Shown: piece after piece, positions 11,901 through 25,465 of the stretch
How positions within the stretch are numbered: the first letter of the stretch is position 1
How the letters are laid out: the number at the start of each line of letters is the position of its first letter
Origin: Pontederia crassipes
Taxonomy: Eukaryota; Streptophyta; Magnoliopsida; Commelinales; Pontederiaceae
Reading direction: 5' to 3'
NCBI GenBank assembly: GCA_030549335.1
Contig: CM060198.1
Location: forward strand, 53,070,995 to 53,134,994
Length of the DNA: 64,000 nucleotides
The notes under the pieces: model-generated
Database searches by the model: none
Told to the model about the DNA's origin: nothing
The model's input: only the letters and a program-made list of their open reading frames with translations
Position numbers and translations under genes: made by a program

Positions 11901-14900
11901 CATTACTATACTACGCGAAAGAGAATTTCTTTAGAAACTTGTCTTTTAAATCCTGGGTTCCCTTTGCATCCCTTTCCCATCACATCTAACAGTGATTTTG
12001 CATGTGGAGATGGATTGAATTTCCCAGACCAGCATTCTGTTGATAACTTGTCTCTAGGACAAGACCTTCTGACCTGCTATGGGCATCCAGACGGTATATA
12101 TGATGAAGAAATGTTGAGGTTTAATTCTGTTGATGCTGGCGGCAATAATGCTCAACATTCATTTCATGCAAATTATGTTGGCACTATTCAGGGGGAAGAT
12201 CCAGGGGAAATGATGGAACAGGACTGTATAAATAGGTATAATGAAAATGCATGCATTGAGTCATTTGAAAAAACAGAGATAGAGAATGCACATCAATCAT
12301 TTGAGAATGATTTCATACAGAAAGATCCTTCACAGATGCTTCAGAATGTTGTTGCTCTAGATGGTCTTTCGGATGTTAATGAAATCAGGCTGACAGAAAC
12401 ATTGGTTAAAGGGAACCCTTCTGATAATGATGTTGTAGGAACCAAGGCTTTACCTAGTCCAGGTTCAAATGATGAATACCATGGTGGTTCAACAAAAAAC
12501 AATAATGTAAGCTTGCAGGTTCCACAATGTGGACTCGATTGTTCATCTCCTGTGGTTGGACTGCCTCTGTGGAGAGTGGGATCTGACGTTTCTCAAGAAA
12601 CTTTGCCAATTAATATGCAATACGACAACAAAGAATTAATAACTGGGGTTGTAGATGGTAACAATGTGAACAATAAGAATGACAGGGAGGCAAATGTTGG
12701 ATTAATTCAAGAAAATAACCTCATGGATATTTCTATGGAGTTCCCTGCAGATGATCGCCTATATTTTTTTGAAGTGGATGATAAAGTTGTTGATGAAACA
12801 TCTTCTCTACATGAGTTGGGCTCCATCTTATTGAATTCTCCTAGCGATGAACATGCAAATGATGTACATGACCCAAAAGAAGCAACAAAAGTGGATCCAA
12901 ACCTTGATGTGACAGCTTCAGGAGAAACCAGCAAAAACTGTGGTGACGAAGTCTCTGGTAATGACGTTGATCTTTTTGATATTGTTTCTGAAGAAACTGC
13001 CCCATCTGCTGCTCCAATATTGCTCAACACCGCAGAACCTCATGAGACTCTAGTTTGTGTGTTGAATACAGAAGACACTGAAATCCCAGACAATGATGAT
13101 GTTGTTATCCCTGTTCAACTTCCATCTCAATCTTCATCTTCTTTAAATCTGTTGTCCAGTGATAGAAAACGACTGATAAGAGAGTCAAATATGGTAAAGG
13201 AGAAACATTTGCCAACTGGACAAACTTCTGTTGCAGGTATGAGGACAAAGTCATTGAATTCTGGGTTCATGCAATCAATTGATGATTGTACTGCTGACAA
13301 TCAGTCACTTGATCATGATTTTGTAGCTGGAGTTTCTGGTGATCCAAGTGTTGCCACAAAGGACCCAAAGTTTTGTAAACTACAAACTGTTTCCCCTGTA
13401 CTAAAGGAAAACAACGCGACCTGTACTTTGGATAAACAAGTCAAGCTTGATTCTTCTGTGGGTTCACATTTAGCGAATCCAGCTTTAGCATCTGGTCATA
13501 CCAAATGCTACTCTCAAAATATCGTTAATGGCTGCAAAAAGGAAATCAATGTGCAAGCGACATTACCTAATTGCACATTGCCATTGCATCCAGAAATGGA
13601 ATCTGCTGCAGGTGTGTCCATTTCAGAACAAGAAGGGCAACTGTCTGGGAGTGAAGATGACGTGCCTAGTTTCTCTGATGTTGAGGCAATGGTAAAATAT
13701 ATTATTTTAATAAAGGACAGTTATGCTTTATGTTGCTATTATTTAGTCTAGATCAGTTCATGTAGCGAGTAAGCACAATAAGCTTATACTGAATATTCTT
13801 TGCAGATACTCGATATGGATTTGGGGCCATATGATCAAGAGTCCTATTTGTTCGCGAAGGAAGGTACCTCTTCTTCCAAAATGTGCACAATTTCTTGTGC
13901 TGGTAATACTTACTGATTTATTTTTCCCATTATGTAATAGATTCACGCTACCAGTCAATCCATGGAAAGAAAAACATTATAAGGTTGGAACAAGGGGCTC
14001 GTGCATGTATGAATAGATCAGCTTTATGTCATGGAGCTTTTGCAGTTCTTTATGGCCACCGTCTGAAACATTTCATAAGGAACTCTGAGGTGATTGAATT
14101 ATGCACTACATTCCAATTTCTTTGCGCCTTTAGCTGTTGTTGCCTGAGTATTAGGCCTTATTTTTGGGCGTCTGATGTGGAGTCTTCACATTAAATGAAC
14201 TAACTGTGTAAATTGCCATGTGAACAAGGCAAGTGATTAGCTTTCCATTCAATTGCCCACATAGAGTGAATCGTCCAAGAAGTAGCATGGATATAAGTTG
14301 TTTGAATCTTGCAATCCAAGGACAAAGTGTACTTTTGTGTTTTTTGTCGATGGAAAGGATCACTACAAGTTTTGGTAGTTATCCATTTTATTAACCATGT
14401 AAAATCATGAAATTTACAAGTGTGTAAAACAGAGGCACAAGGAGAGACAAAATATGACACAAATTGGTGAGGGAACCATAAAAAAGATGCTATCCCTCTC
14501 TCCACATGCTACTAAAAAAAGGTATATAATTTGTGATATTCTCCATGTAGTTCCTCTCCCCTTAAAAAATGGTAACTAGAGTCACTGGCCACCACTGTCT
14601 CCACTCTTGATCCACACATGCTGCTAGTGCATGTAGTGAACTCCAAAAGGAGTCTGTCGTCGATGGGCTAATGGTCATGGACTGAACCTGCTTCCATACC
14701 TCTGTGGCTACAGTGTAGCCGAAAAAAAGGGTGATATCCTCCTCTTCTGATCCACACAACATGCATGAAGTGTCAAAGTTGGGTGTCTATCTTGCCTTGT
14801 ATATCCTAATTAGAACTCGACCCTGTCTTTGGTGAAGATCTTGTCTTATGCTAATAATGTGATCTAACCCCACTCGGTGGTGTATCTCTCGAAGTATGGA

Positions 14901-17900
14901 CGAGTATAACCATTGTGTAGAGAAATGGCCAAAGTACCAAGTCTAGTCGTCCCATTTGGACATGTCTAGGCAGAATCGTAAGTTCCTATCATGAAATGCA
15001 AGTATCTCCATGTTGCGGTGATCTGACTACCTAAATCTGAAATGGAGTACGGATGACAAATTCCCCAAATCTCAGGGATCTCCACTGGGATTCCCATTCA
15101 AGGTCCTAACTTCAGAAATTGTAGCCCCGTGGGGTCAGGGAAGATTGCCCCATTACAATTCTGGTGTTGGGGATCACATCTCCCCTCCTTGGGAAGGGGC
15201 GGAGCGTGGAGGAGGAGGAGGAGGAGGAGGAGGAGGAGGGTTGGGGGTTGGGGGTTTCCTGCTCCTCTCTCCTTATTCCGTTTTAGTATAGTTCATTATT
15301 TAAAAAATAAGCCTATTTTGATAACTATGCATAATTATATAAATATTGAATTATCAGCATTATTTATCTGACTTTGTGTCATAATAAAAAATATTATGTT
15401 AAAAAGTGCGTATTAGATGGGTATGAGTTGAGTGCTTTTGTATGTGTTCTTACAAAAGACGAGGTGTCCTAGTGCAATCACAAGATGTAGTAACTCCATG
15501 GTTGGAACTTGGACATAACACGCAGCGCTCGAACACCTGCATTTTGTTATTATTCCAAATACTTTGATGTTGGAGAGACCATTATCTCTCTAGTATTTTC
15601 TCCTAGGTCTCCACTATTCACTGATTGTGTTTGAGCCTTCACCACTTGAATGAAACTTTCCATTTCTTTTCCCTTTCTCGATTCCTCCTCTCATTTGGAA
15701 AAAGACCAAGAGGCGTAGCTTGCATAGTGCTGCTAGCTTCCTCTAATAAATGTGGACAACTTTTTCTTTTCGTATGGAAGTTGTGGATTTTGTTTAGCCC
15801 ATTTAGGTAGTAGTCCAAAATAACTAATTAAGTTATTCAAAATATTACATCTAATTTTTTTTCAAAATATTAACCTTTTGTATGTTGATTTGCATATATT
15901 TTTAATTTCAGATATCTTGTAAAAAAGTGTTTTAGTTCATAATATTTTGAATTATATATTATATACTTAAGCTCTCAAAAAAAATATTATATACTTAATA
16001 TGTTTTCGTTTACCCTAGGCTTTTGAACGAGCCTGATGCCCTTACAGGGTACAATACTTGCACTTATACAACAATCACTAGTTATTTTATTTCTTTACAC
16101 AATTAAATGTTGATGGCACAATGTTCATTTCTTTTTTCTTTTGTTGAGTTAAGTTATATATATTTTTTGAGAAAAGTTATATATTGTCAGCTTAATGAAA
16201 CTTATGACCTGTTCAGTGATTTGTTTCACAACAAGTTCCAGTCCTAATATCTATTTACTACTCTCTTCAGGTTAATTACTAAGTACTTGCAAATTATTTT
16301 GTTTGGCTAATCCTTTTCCGAATACATAGGTGTCGCTTGGAAGGGCAACAGAAGATGTAAAAGTTGACATTGACTTGGGAAGGGAAGGGCGTGCTAATAA
16401 GATTTCTCGGCGTCAGGTTTCTATTGTAGCTTTGGATCTTCTTTTCTATTATTTTATGTGCAAGAATTTATTGAGGAATTGCTGTTTTGTTTATTTTGCA
16501 TGTTTATGGTATTTCCAAGTTACAAAAAATGCTAGGTTACTTTAAGTTAATTCTGCATTTTTTTAAAGTGAAAAAGATGAGTATGTTGTAGTTACGCCAA
16601 AATGTTACAATCAATTCATATCATCACCCACACTCTATACATTCATTTAATTCCAGAGACAATTTTTTCAATGTAGCATCTATCTCCTCTGAAGATGCAG
16701 TCATTGTGTTGACACCAGATAGAACATATAACATGAAGGTAAACTTATTCTTGGAAGATTACCCGATCGGCTCATTCAAAAACCATAGGTGTTAGATTTT
16801 AATTGTAGATGCACACAAGCCTTTCAAGTTCTCTCTGTTTTAGGGGAATGAGTTGATATCTTCATTACAGTAATATGTAAAAGATATGGTAAGCATAATT
16901 TTCATTTCAAGACATAATTTGTATATGGATGAAACTGTCAGTACCATGAAGCTCCGATGAGCCCCCAAAGAAAGTGAAAATGCATCAAAACTGTTGAATG
17001 GACATTTATATGTTTTAAATCAATTGGAAAACATCTCTTATTTTACATTTAGAGTTGAATACTTTTCGTTCTTGATATGTCTGGAACTTTGTTGCCCCTT
17101 TGGTATTTTGAAGTGCATACGTTACAGTTTCCACTTGAACAACTTTTTTGTCACTTGTATTTGATCGTTTTGCATACAATAAATCATATAAAACATCTTA
17201 TATGTACAATTGCATAATGTAACGTTGGGTCTGTATATGATACATTATGCAGGCTATAATTAAGATGGATGAAGATGGAGCGTTTCTTCTAAAGAACATT
17301 GGCAAATGCTCTGTCTTTGTCAACAGCAAGGAAGTGCTAAGCAGGAAACGTGTATATCTATATTCTGGGTCTTTAATTGAGGTATGTGATCAGTTGTGAT
17401 TGGTTGCTCTAAAGTTTACAACAACACAACAACAACAAAGCCTTATCCCACTAGGTGGGGTCGGCTACATGGATCATACGACGCCATTCCGCTCGTTGAT
17501 CCATGTTCATGAGATTCGACAGGGTTTTACGCTGGCTGTCAGGGCCTAACACAACCCTCCTCCTTTATCCGGGCTTGGGACCGGCTATAAAACATAGGCG
17601 GAGTTTGTGTAAATATATCTATAAAGATCAGGTGAAGACCTTCCCTCTCCATTGCAAGAAAGAGAACTTTGCTTTTGACGAAAAGAAAACTGTTATTTTG
17701 ATAATTAAAGTTAAATGAACAAATAAGTCAACAATAGATTGGTAATTTCACTTAAGCAAAAGCATGTACCTGAAGAAACAAACCCATTGAATTAGAAAGG
17801 GAATCAGGAGCTAGTTCCTCTAACCCAGAAGCATGAAAAAGTTTTGATAGTCCTAACCCAACTAATCCTGCCACATAGTGACAATACTCATCATAGTCAT

Positions 17901-19159
17901 CAGTTGTTTCTACCTCCTTGTTTCTACCTCATTGTCATCATAGTCATCAGTTGCTCTAAAGTTTAAAGTTCACTATTTCTTCCAGCACACAATATTTCCA
18001 AAGTGTATCTGTGATTTGAATCCCTTATAATCGAACACATGCTACACTCCACTTGTTTGTGAAAAGCTCGTAAATCTTGTGTGGTACCATTAATCAAGAT
18101 GCTGAAGAATTTAAAGGTTATACTGAAATCAGGCTAATGACTAACATTGCTCTTTGAATTGGTTATCAACTTGTCTTCATACTAGAGGTGTACTGCTTTG
18201 TATACATGCTCTCATGCATTAATACAAATGGATGACTCAACAATTGGTAGACATAAAAAAACTCATCTTCATACTTTGTTAAAAAAAGTCATACCCAAGA
18301 CATTGTCATTCATGTAATGAAGAGTTGTCTCCACACTCTTGGACGCTGACTGAGAACAAGTTGGAGCATGTTGACAAAATCAAGATGCCGAAACAAACAT
18401 ATCAGAATGAAGATTGACATGTTAATGTGAAATTAGAATCCGTATTGACCTGACCCAAAACTATCAAGGGATAAGCTAATTTAGCATAGGACTTTTTCTG
18501 TATTGTTTTTATCATGGTACACATGGAGGGGTCATGAGTTGGAAGGGATATTAGAGTGAATGGAGAAAATGATAGATAGTAACTTTCAGGAATTGCAAGT
18601 TGAAAAGATTGCACTATCATCAGAAAAACCTCACGCCTAAATGCAGTTTGCATTATTTGGAAAAGGTGAAGTCAGCACACCACTCACATGGTATGACATG
18701 TGGGAGTAGCAGAAGAGGCCTATTGGTTTAGTTCAATCTAGTTGGTGGGATGTGATTGATGAATTCAGACAAACAGATAGTAAAGCAACTTTTGGTCCCC
18801 TTTATCTGGAAGTTAAAATTAAAATGCTTTAAAAGATTTTATCCTGAGACATTCATGATCTTGGTACTGGGAATGTAGTTAGTTGATAAACTAGGTGATT
18901 GTAATGTTGAACATGATATTAACACCAGGTGACTTCATATATCATATGCTTTTGCCATCAAGAGTTCATATTTTTATTTTAAATTTGCTATGTTTCCCAT
19001 ACTCATCATAGCATTTCTCTATCATTCTTGCAGATCAGGGGCTTGAGGTTCATATTTGAGGTTAATGAGAAGGCAGTGAAACATTACATTACTGCAAGAA
19101 AAAGCAACAGTCAAGGACTGCAGTCAGGATTCGAGTGGCTACCTAGTCAGAATTCATAA
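8967..19159 (+). CDS. MCRS1: MCRS1/EMB1967-like FHA-domain protein (7 exons, 885 aa)
   Basis: Exons by splice signals and frame: 8967-9035, 11652-13691, 13806-13863, 13941-14089, 16330-16416, 17253-17381, 19034-19159. Residues 7-60 ([15 protein letters not shown]...[17 protein letters not shown], ending ERWFSLLYD) match the SANT-like start of the MCRS_N domain; this joins exon 1 to exon 2 across a 2.6-kb intron. The middle (about 100-690) is acidic, Ser/Asn-rich and probably disordered. The C-terminal FHA domain (about 770-870) has [11 protein letters not shown] at 798-800 and the [10 protein letters not shown] strand, as expected for phosphothreonine binding. Human MCRS1 belongs to the INO80 and NSL chromatin complexes; Arabidopsis EMB1967 is a homologue. 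A nuclear chromatin role is inferred from the family. Introns carry transposon insertions, but all coding joins stay in frame. Confidence 0.88.
10305..10917 (-). pseudogene. Captured fragment of a class I SAM-dependent methyltransferase gene
   Basis: Read on the minus strand, one frame gives [18 protein letters not shown] followed by GRVVEL. This resembles methyltransferase motif I (LDVGCGxGxLLNA) and the following strand (GRVVGLD), with two of the usual glycines changed. A frame change near 10440-10460 then gives [19 protein letters not shown] and [13 protein letters not shown], which fit motif II and the (L/F)PF.DG.FD.VVSA stretch. The part before motif I is proline/leucine-rich and was not recognised. 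There is no ATG start in frame, a frameshift and a stop, so it is not functional. It lies inside the TIR element of intron 1, antisense to the host gene. Confidence 0.6.
11305..11326. repeat. (GT)n microsatellite
   Basis: Perfect gt dinucleotide tract running into tatata, within the intron-1 element. Confidence 0.7.
14200..15130 (-). mobile_element. Decayed LINE fragment (zf-RVT region) in intron 4 of the MCRS1-like gene
   Basis: On the minus strand, 14762-14562 encodes [19 protein letters not shown] then EVWKQVQ, the pattern of the zinc-binding zf-RVT domain that follows reverse transcriptase in plant L1-type LINEs (CxLCGxxEEDxxHLFF...W). The neighbouring minus-strand sequence has many stops and frame changes. 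No poly(A) tract or target duplication was found. It lies antisense to the host gene and away from the splice sites. Confidence 0.5.
15209..15240. repeat. (GGA)n microsatellite
   Basis: About ten gga units followed by gttgggggttgggggt, in intron 4 of the MCRS1-like gene. Purine-rich and G-rich. Confidence 0.75.
17419..17600 (-). mobile_element. 3' end of an RTE-type LINE or a SINE sharing its tail
   Basis: On the minus strand the sequence reads ...[14 protein letters not shown] then a stop, then tagtgggataaggctttg and a (ttg)n tail at the low-coordinate end (17419-17438). This is the recognisable 3' end of plant RTE LINEs, borrowed by some SINEs. Only about 180 bp remain. It lies in intron 6 of the MCRS1-like gene, antisense to it. 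Confidence 0.7.
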
Positions 19160-19486
19160 ATGCGGTTATGCTTACTATTCCAATCCTCAACCAGATATAA
19201 CTCTAAATTGGGGAATGAATTTATTTGTATAAGGGGAGGGACAATGATTTTGTATCTTCCTTCGTTACCTCTGCTGTACATTCGCGCTATCTATCACTTG
19301 TAGAGGTTAGACTTTCTGGAGAAGTTGGAAGCTGGGTGGCCGTCCGTTTTGGCAGAATCTAACATCGTGGGGGGTGCTGATGATACTGACTAAAGTTTTC
19401 CTTTCAGGAATGCGAGATGCGGCCTTGTGAAAATTTATCTGATCCTCCATTGCTGTCTTCTGTACCTGCTGCTGCAGTATCTTCTT

Positions 19487-19517
<31 letters not shown>

Positions 19518-20332
19518 GAGTAGAATAAAAGCCAAAAGAATGAGGTGCTCCATAAGGTCGCACTCTGAAGCCTGTTTCATTTGCACTTGCAGCAATTTGT
19601 TTGTACATTGACAAGCACTTGCCGGATGAGCAACCGAGGCATGGCAAATGGTGTTCACAGGATAAGAACTATTAGAGGTACACAGATCAATAGATCTCTT
19701 GTCAAGTATACTTATTCTTCTTATAAAACAGCAGCACTTTTTTAGCCGCGACATGCACCCAAAAAAAAAACTTGATGTCGAATCTCCCCCTCTAGTGGGG
19801 ATCTGATCATTCCCATTTCATGAACACGTTTCTTTTCTAGTTAGGCACTTTATTCTGCTGGGTACCAGACAAAAATTGACCGGGTTAAGTTACAAAAGTA
19901 TCTCATCTTTCATCCGAGATAATCATGTTATTGAAATTGACAATGGTCATAAGATAATAATAGATGGAAGCTTCGACATTGTTTAGTTTTGAATTATAGG
20001 CCTAATCTGACCATTTGAATTGGATAAGTTGTGTTTTCTTTAAAAGAAAAGAGGCTTTAGGGTTCAATCTGTCTGTCAGACTAACCAATTATTAACGGTG
20101 GCTAGCATTTTAAATTAGGGAAACAGGGACATCTATAAAGTTAAGTAGTTAATTATTAATACACTAAAGCTAAACTTGTATTCCTTTTTTTTCGCCCATA
20201 TACATGGTTTATAAGATAATGGAATATCTGTTCACAAACAAATAAAATATATTTTCTAACGGGACAAGAATATGTTAATATGCATTATCTATTAACTTTA
20301 GACCCTATTTTGTTTGCTTCGATAATCAAACC
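19160..20332. other. 3' UTR and downstream sequence of the MCRS1-like gene
   Basis: No further gene is visible. The sequence just after the stop codon is of intermediate composition and is probably 3' UTR for a few hundred bases. A (ttc)n tract lies at about 19482-19515. The rest is AT-rich intergenic DNA with chance ORFs only. Confidence 0.5.
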
Positions 20333-20340
20333 ATTATCAG

Positions 20341-20785
20341 TAGGGGTGAAAGTGGGGTTTTCGGTCTAAAAAAATGGCTATTTTTCGGATTGAATTTTTT
20401 AATTATAAAATTCATTCTAAAACCATTTAGAAAAGGAAAAATCACCTCCTAATGGGTAGACTTTTTTTAATCCTTATTTTTTTACTATAAAAGAATATAA
20501 TAAATTAAAATTAATATAAATATATTTAATTTATAACTAAATATAAAATTATTAAATCAGAGTTTATAAGAACATATTAAATTACATAAAAATTATTATA
20601 CTAGTAATAAGAAAGTAGTTATTTATAAATTAATTATATAAATAAACATTAATAGATAGAAATGAGTTTCACGGGTTTTTTAAATGGAACTTTAATTTTA
20701 GGCGGTTAATTCCGCTCCATTAAAAAATCAACCTAAATTATGGTCAGCTAATTTTTTTATGTTGGATTTTTTTCTTACTCCCCTA
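20341..20785. mobile_element. hAT-like MITE with 8-bp target duplication
   Basis: The direct repeat attatcag is at 20333-20340 and 20786-20793. The ends are short inverted repeats: taggggtgaaagt on the left, and the complement of the right end reads taggggagtaaga. The interior is AT-rich and non-coding. An 8-bp duplication with a (t/c)aggg-like end fits the hAT superfamily. Confidence 0.65.
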
Positions 20786-21273
20786 ATTATCAGATGGCGA
20801 AAAAATATTATCCATCAGACTATCATTAATAAGCAAATATCATCTTGAAGAGACATATCAAATTTATTTTTCTATTAATTTATTTAAGGATTTTTATAAT
20901 GGTCTTCTTTTAAAGGAGGGACATCCCATTCTTACCCTTTTTACTATTCAGATAAAAAATGTGAATCAAATTAAAATTTCTAAATAAAACTAAACTAAAT
21001 ATGATTAAAGAATTTTGAATTTAATAATTTAAAAGATGAGGGATAGTCTCTTCATTTTATCACTTTATTTAAAGCATTATCTATTATTTATGGTTCCTTT
21101 CTTTAAATACACAAACTCGGACAAGAAGAAATTTTGCGACTAGCAACACCACGACTTCCCAAAGGGAAAAAAGATTTTTAAAATAATTTAATTTTAATAT
21201 GAAACTAAGAGTAAAAATAACATTTAACAATTAAATTTAATGCAATTTAATTTACATTTGATGACAGAATTTA

Positions 21274-21990
21274 AGAATAAATTACACCAAATACCTTCTA
21301 ATTTTATCCGCTTTTTCAACTCTATCATTTAACTTTGGTTTGTAACAATACTACTCTTCAACTATTGACTTCTTTCACGAAATGCCCTTTCGATCGAGAA
21401 TATTCATTTCCCTGATCGTTCGACTCACGTGGCATTTATTTTTTAAATAAAAATTATATAAATATTAAAAAAAGAGGGGGGGGGGGGGGGGGGGGGGGTT
21501 CGGTCTGCTACCCCTCCCCCTCTTCGTGTATGTGCAAAATGTGGGGGAGGGGCGCCGCCCCCGCCCCTTCCTCTTTGCGCGATCTATGTGCACACAGAGG
21601 GGGAGGACCACCTCCTCCTTTACGCATAAGCGTAGAGCACGGGGAAAGGGCGCCGTCCCGTTGTCCTTCCCCCTCTGCGCGTGCTCATAGAGGGGGAGGC
21701 CCGCCTCCCCCCTCCCCCTCTTCTTCTCGTGAGAGAAGGGGAGGGGGAGGGGGGAGGCGACCCTCCCTATGCGTACGCACGGAAAGAGGAGGGGGGCTAC
21801 CCCCAGGTCGCCTTCTCCCTCTTTGGACTCGCCGACGTAAGGAAGGGGTCGCCTCCTCCGATGAGCTAAGTGTTGAGACATCAATTTTTTAATATTTTTT
21901 ATTTTTTTAATAATGTCATGTTGGATTCTTTGTGATAGAAAGAGAAATCATCGCATGGCGCCACATCAACGAGGAGAGTCTTAGTGTTTG
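21274..21990. mobile_element. Mutator-like remnant with GC-rich interior, right end apparently lost
   Basis: The left end (aagaataaattacaccaaat at 21272-21291, and ttcacgaaatgccctttcg) matches the ends of the element at 48008-49534. The interior (21476-21870) switches abruptly to G/C-rich sequence with a run of 23 Gs at 21476-21498 and hairpin-like gggggaggc...gcctccccc blocks. AT-rich sequence resumes at about 21880 and resembles the inner right arm of the 48-kb element, but the terminal arm is absent. Long ORFs on both strands here are products of the base composition. Confidence 0.55.
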
Positions 21991-22177
21991 TTGGTAAATA
22001 ACTAATGGAGGGATGTGATGAAGTGATGTGATGGGATGATGAAGTGTAGAATGTCATTAGAAAGTCCATATTTGAATAATAAATTATATAAGATGTGGGG
22101 TGGGGTAATGAATGTTTTATTTGTATACAAGTCATTTTTACTCTTCATTATATATTTAAAGTATTTATAATCGTTAA

Positions 22178-22656
22178 TTAGGGATGAGCGGACCGGGACG
22201 ACCTGGTAGTCCTCGCTCGCAACGGCCCGCATTTTTCAAATTTTTTCTTGACCCGATGGATAATTGGGATCGAATCCGAATTTTACGTCTTGACCCGATT
22301 GAATATATTATATTAGTATTTAATTATTTTTAAATAGTATATTTATGTTTATTTTAAATAAAATTTATTTTATTTGATATATTATGAGCAATAAAGAATT
22401 ACTTTACCACTTAATTTATTTTTCCCTTTTATTTTTTTGAACTATTTTATTCATCTATCTTAAAAAGATGATAAATTGGGAGAGATGTGGTTTAATTTGA
22501 TAAGAATAAAAATAATTTTATTTAATAATAAAAGAGAGATTAATTTGATCTAAAATTATTTATTCCTCCTTATTCCATCAATTTGATGAAATGAAAAATG
22601 TAATATTTGAAGGACTTAATTATTTCACCCATTCTTCTTAACTTAAATAAAAAATA

Positions 22657-22698
<42 letters not shown>

Positions 22699-25130
22699 TA
22701 GAGGTAAAAACATGGAGTATGAGAGCATGACAAGTGGCATCATGACACAATGACACATGTCAAATAATAATATTAACTAATTTATATATTTTATATAATA
22801 ATCTCAATTCAATTCAAATTATAGATATATATCTATAATTCAAATAACATGGAATCAAATTTTTATATAAGGTAATATATACAAATCTAATTTAGTTTCA
22901 TAATAAAAAACTTATCTTATAATAGTTAGTTATATAATGTAATAAAAATAAAAGAAGATTAAATTCATAAACATATTTTAATTAGAAAATGAATTCAATT
23001 ATCTTATAATAATTAAAATTTTCGGAATTAAAAAAATAATTTAAAATAAATAATCCAATTTGGGTCAAATTGAAATTAATAGTTCTTTTTATATCAATTA
23101 GGGTATGCTGAAAATAAATAATATTTTTGAATGATTATGTGCAACCAGCTTGAATTCTATGATTAACATCGTCATCAATCTCACCATCTTGTCTTACAAT
23201 TGATCCTAAATCAAATCTAATTTAGTTTCATAAAATAAAAACTTATCTTATAATAGTTACTTATATAAGGTAATAAAAATAAAAGAAAATTAAATTTATA
23301 AGCATATTTTGATTAGAAACGAATTCAATTATCTTATAATAATTAAATTTTTTGGAATTTAAAAATAATTTAAAAAAAAAATCCAATTTGAGTCAAATTG
23401 AAATTAATCTTTCTTTTTTATCAATTAAAGTATGCTGAAAATAAATAATATTTTTTAATGATGATGTGTGAAAATTTTATATAAGGGAACATATAGAAAT
23501 CTAATTTAGTTTCACAAGATAAAAATTTATCTTATAATAGTTATTTATATAAAGTAACAAATATAAAAGAAGATTAAATTTATAATAATTAAATTTTCGG
23601 AATTAAAAAATATTTTAAAATAAATATAACCAATTTGATTATGATTACAATAAACATAATTCCTTTTCAATAGATAATTTGTTATTTTAGAATTAAAAAT
23701 AATTAATTCAATTTGAATCAAATTAAGATTAATCTTCCTTTTTAAATTTGAGTATGATTAAATAAAATATGCAAGTAATGATTCATATTTAAAAGATAAT
23801 TTATCATTTTTGGGATTAAAATATAATTTAAAATAAATATATATTTTGAATCAAAATAAGATTAATATTTAACTTTTTAGTAATTTAAGTATGATTAAAA
23901 GAAAATAAAATTTATCTTATAACTTTGTTATATAAGGTAACAAAAATAAAATAGGATTAAATTTATAAGCATATTTATACAAGTAGATTATTTTAGTACG
24001 ATTAAAATAAATAATATTTTCTTTCTAATAGATAATGTGGAAGTAAAAATATTTTCTTTTTAAATAAATTTTTTCATAATACAAAATAATTTAAAATGAA
24101 TAATAGAAATCAATAATATCTTATTTCTAAAAGGAAATATACAAATATAATAAAATAATTTATTTTTTAAAAATAAATGTATTATCTTTTATCTTAGAAA
24201 AATTAACGCAATGAATTGAATTGTTCCAAAATAATTTTAACTAAAGAATTCAATTTTAAAAAATAGTTTCAAAGAGATAATTTTATTAAGATTAGTATTT
24301 ACTTTTTATCAATTTGAGCATGATTAAAATAAATAATATTTAATTTTCAAAATATAACATGCAAGTAAATAATAATTCTTATTTAAAAGATAAGTAGTTC
24401 TTTTATGGATTAAAAAATAATTTGAAATAAATAATTCAATTTGAGTCAAATAAAGATTAATCTTTCATTTTTATCAATTTGATTGTGTTTACAATAAACA
24501 TAATTCCTTTCCAATTGATAATTTGATATTTTTTGAATTAAAAATAATTAATTCAATTGGAGACAAATTAAGATTAATCTTTCCTTTTTAAATCTGAGCA
24601 TGATTAAATAAAATATGCAAGTAAAATAGTAATTCATATTTAAAAGATAATTTATCATTTTCTGAATTAAATAAATAATATATTTTGAATCAAAATAAGA
24701 TTATTATTATTTACTTTTTAGTAATTTAAGTATGATTAAAAGAAAATAAATTTATCTTATAACTTTGTTATATAAGGTAACAAAAAGGAAATAGGATTAA
24801 ATTTATAAGCATATTTATACAAGTAGATTTTTTTAGTACGATTAAAACAAATAATATTTTCTTTCTAATAGATAATGTGGAAGTAAAAATAATTTCTTTT
24901 TGAATACAATTTTTCATAATAAAAAACAACTTAAAATGAATAATATTTTTAAAAGGCAATGTACAAGTATAATAAAAAATCATTTTTTTTTAAAAAAATG
25001 TATTATCTTTTATCTTTGAAAAATTAAAGCAATGTATTCAATTGTTACAGTAATTTAAACTAAAGAATTCAATTTGAGTTGAAAATAATTAATTATTTAA
25101 GAGAAAAAATAAATTAATTAGAAGTTGAGG
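22178..25130. repeat. AT-rich repetitive block with an approximately 840-bp tandem duplication
   Basis: The segment starting at about 23636 (gattacaataaacataattc) is repeated in order from about 24480 (gtttacaataaacataattc), including the block ttataactttgttatataaggtaac at about 23918 and 24757. Earlier parts (22840-23600) hold three shorter diverged copies with the core cttataatagtta.ttatata. A (ta)n tract lies at about 22663-22695. The first 130 bases resemble one end of the gggtcg TIR family. No gene is visible. Confidence 0.6.
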
Positions 25131-25465
25131 TCTTGATAATTTTAAATTTAATTTTACACTTTTCAAAATAAAATAACCTATTTATTTACTAATTAATTAG
25201 TTTTAATAATTATTATAAATTATAATATTTCAATTATATATTATATATTTTTATAATATTTGTCATCCGTGCATGATTCGGGATTTAGAACTAATTTATC
25301 TAATACGATTCTTTAGTATTCTATTTCATCCCTTCAAATTTCTAGGATATTTGACGTAATTTCGCAAGTTTGAGAATAACTTTATATTTAGATGTGAAAT
25401 AATAATAAAAAAGTTAGGCATGTTTAAGTCGTGAAGCGTCCTAGACGTCGGAAACATCGTCGCGA

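Noticed and set aside
16657-16738. Exon-like segment between acceptor-like caatgtag and donor-like aaggtaaac in MCRS1-like intron 5
   Set aside because: The FHA domain runs directly from ...SRRQ (exon 5) to AIIKM (exon 6) as in homologues, and inclusion would disrupt the domain.
21465-21892. ORFs of 120-139 codons on opposite strands
   Set aside because: Low-complexity G/C-rich transposon interior following a 23-G run.
22178-22310. Possible further full member of the gggtcg TIR family
   Set aside because: Only one end is recognisable; no partner end or target duplication was found, so it is listed only as a partial match.
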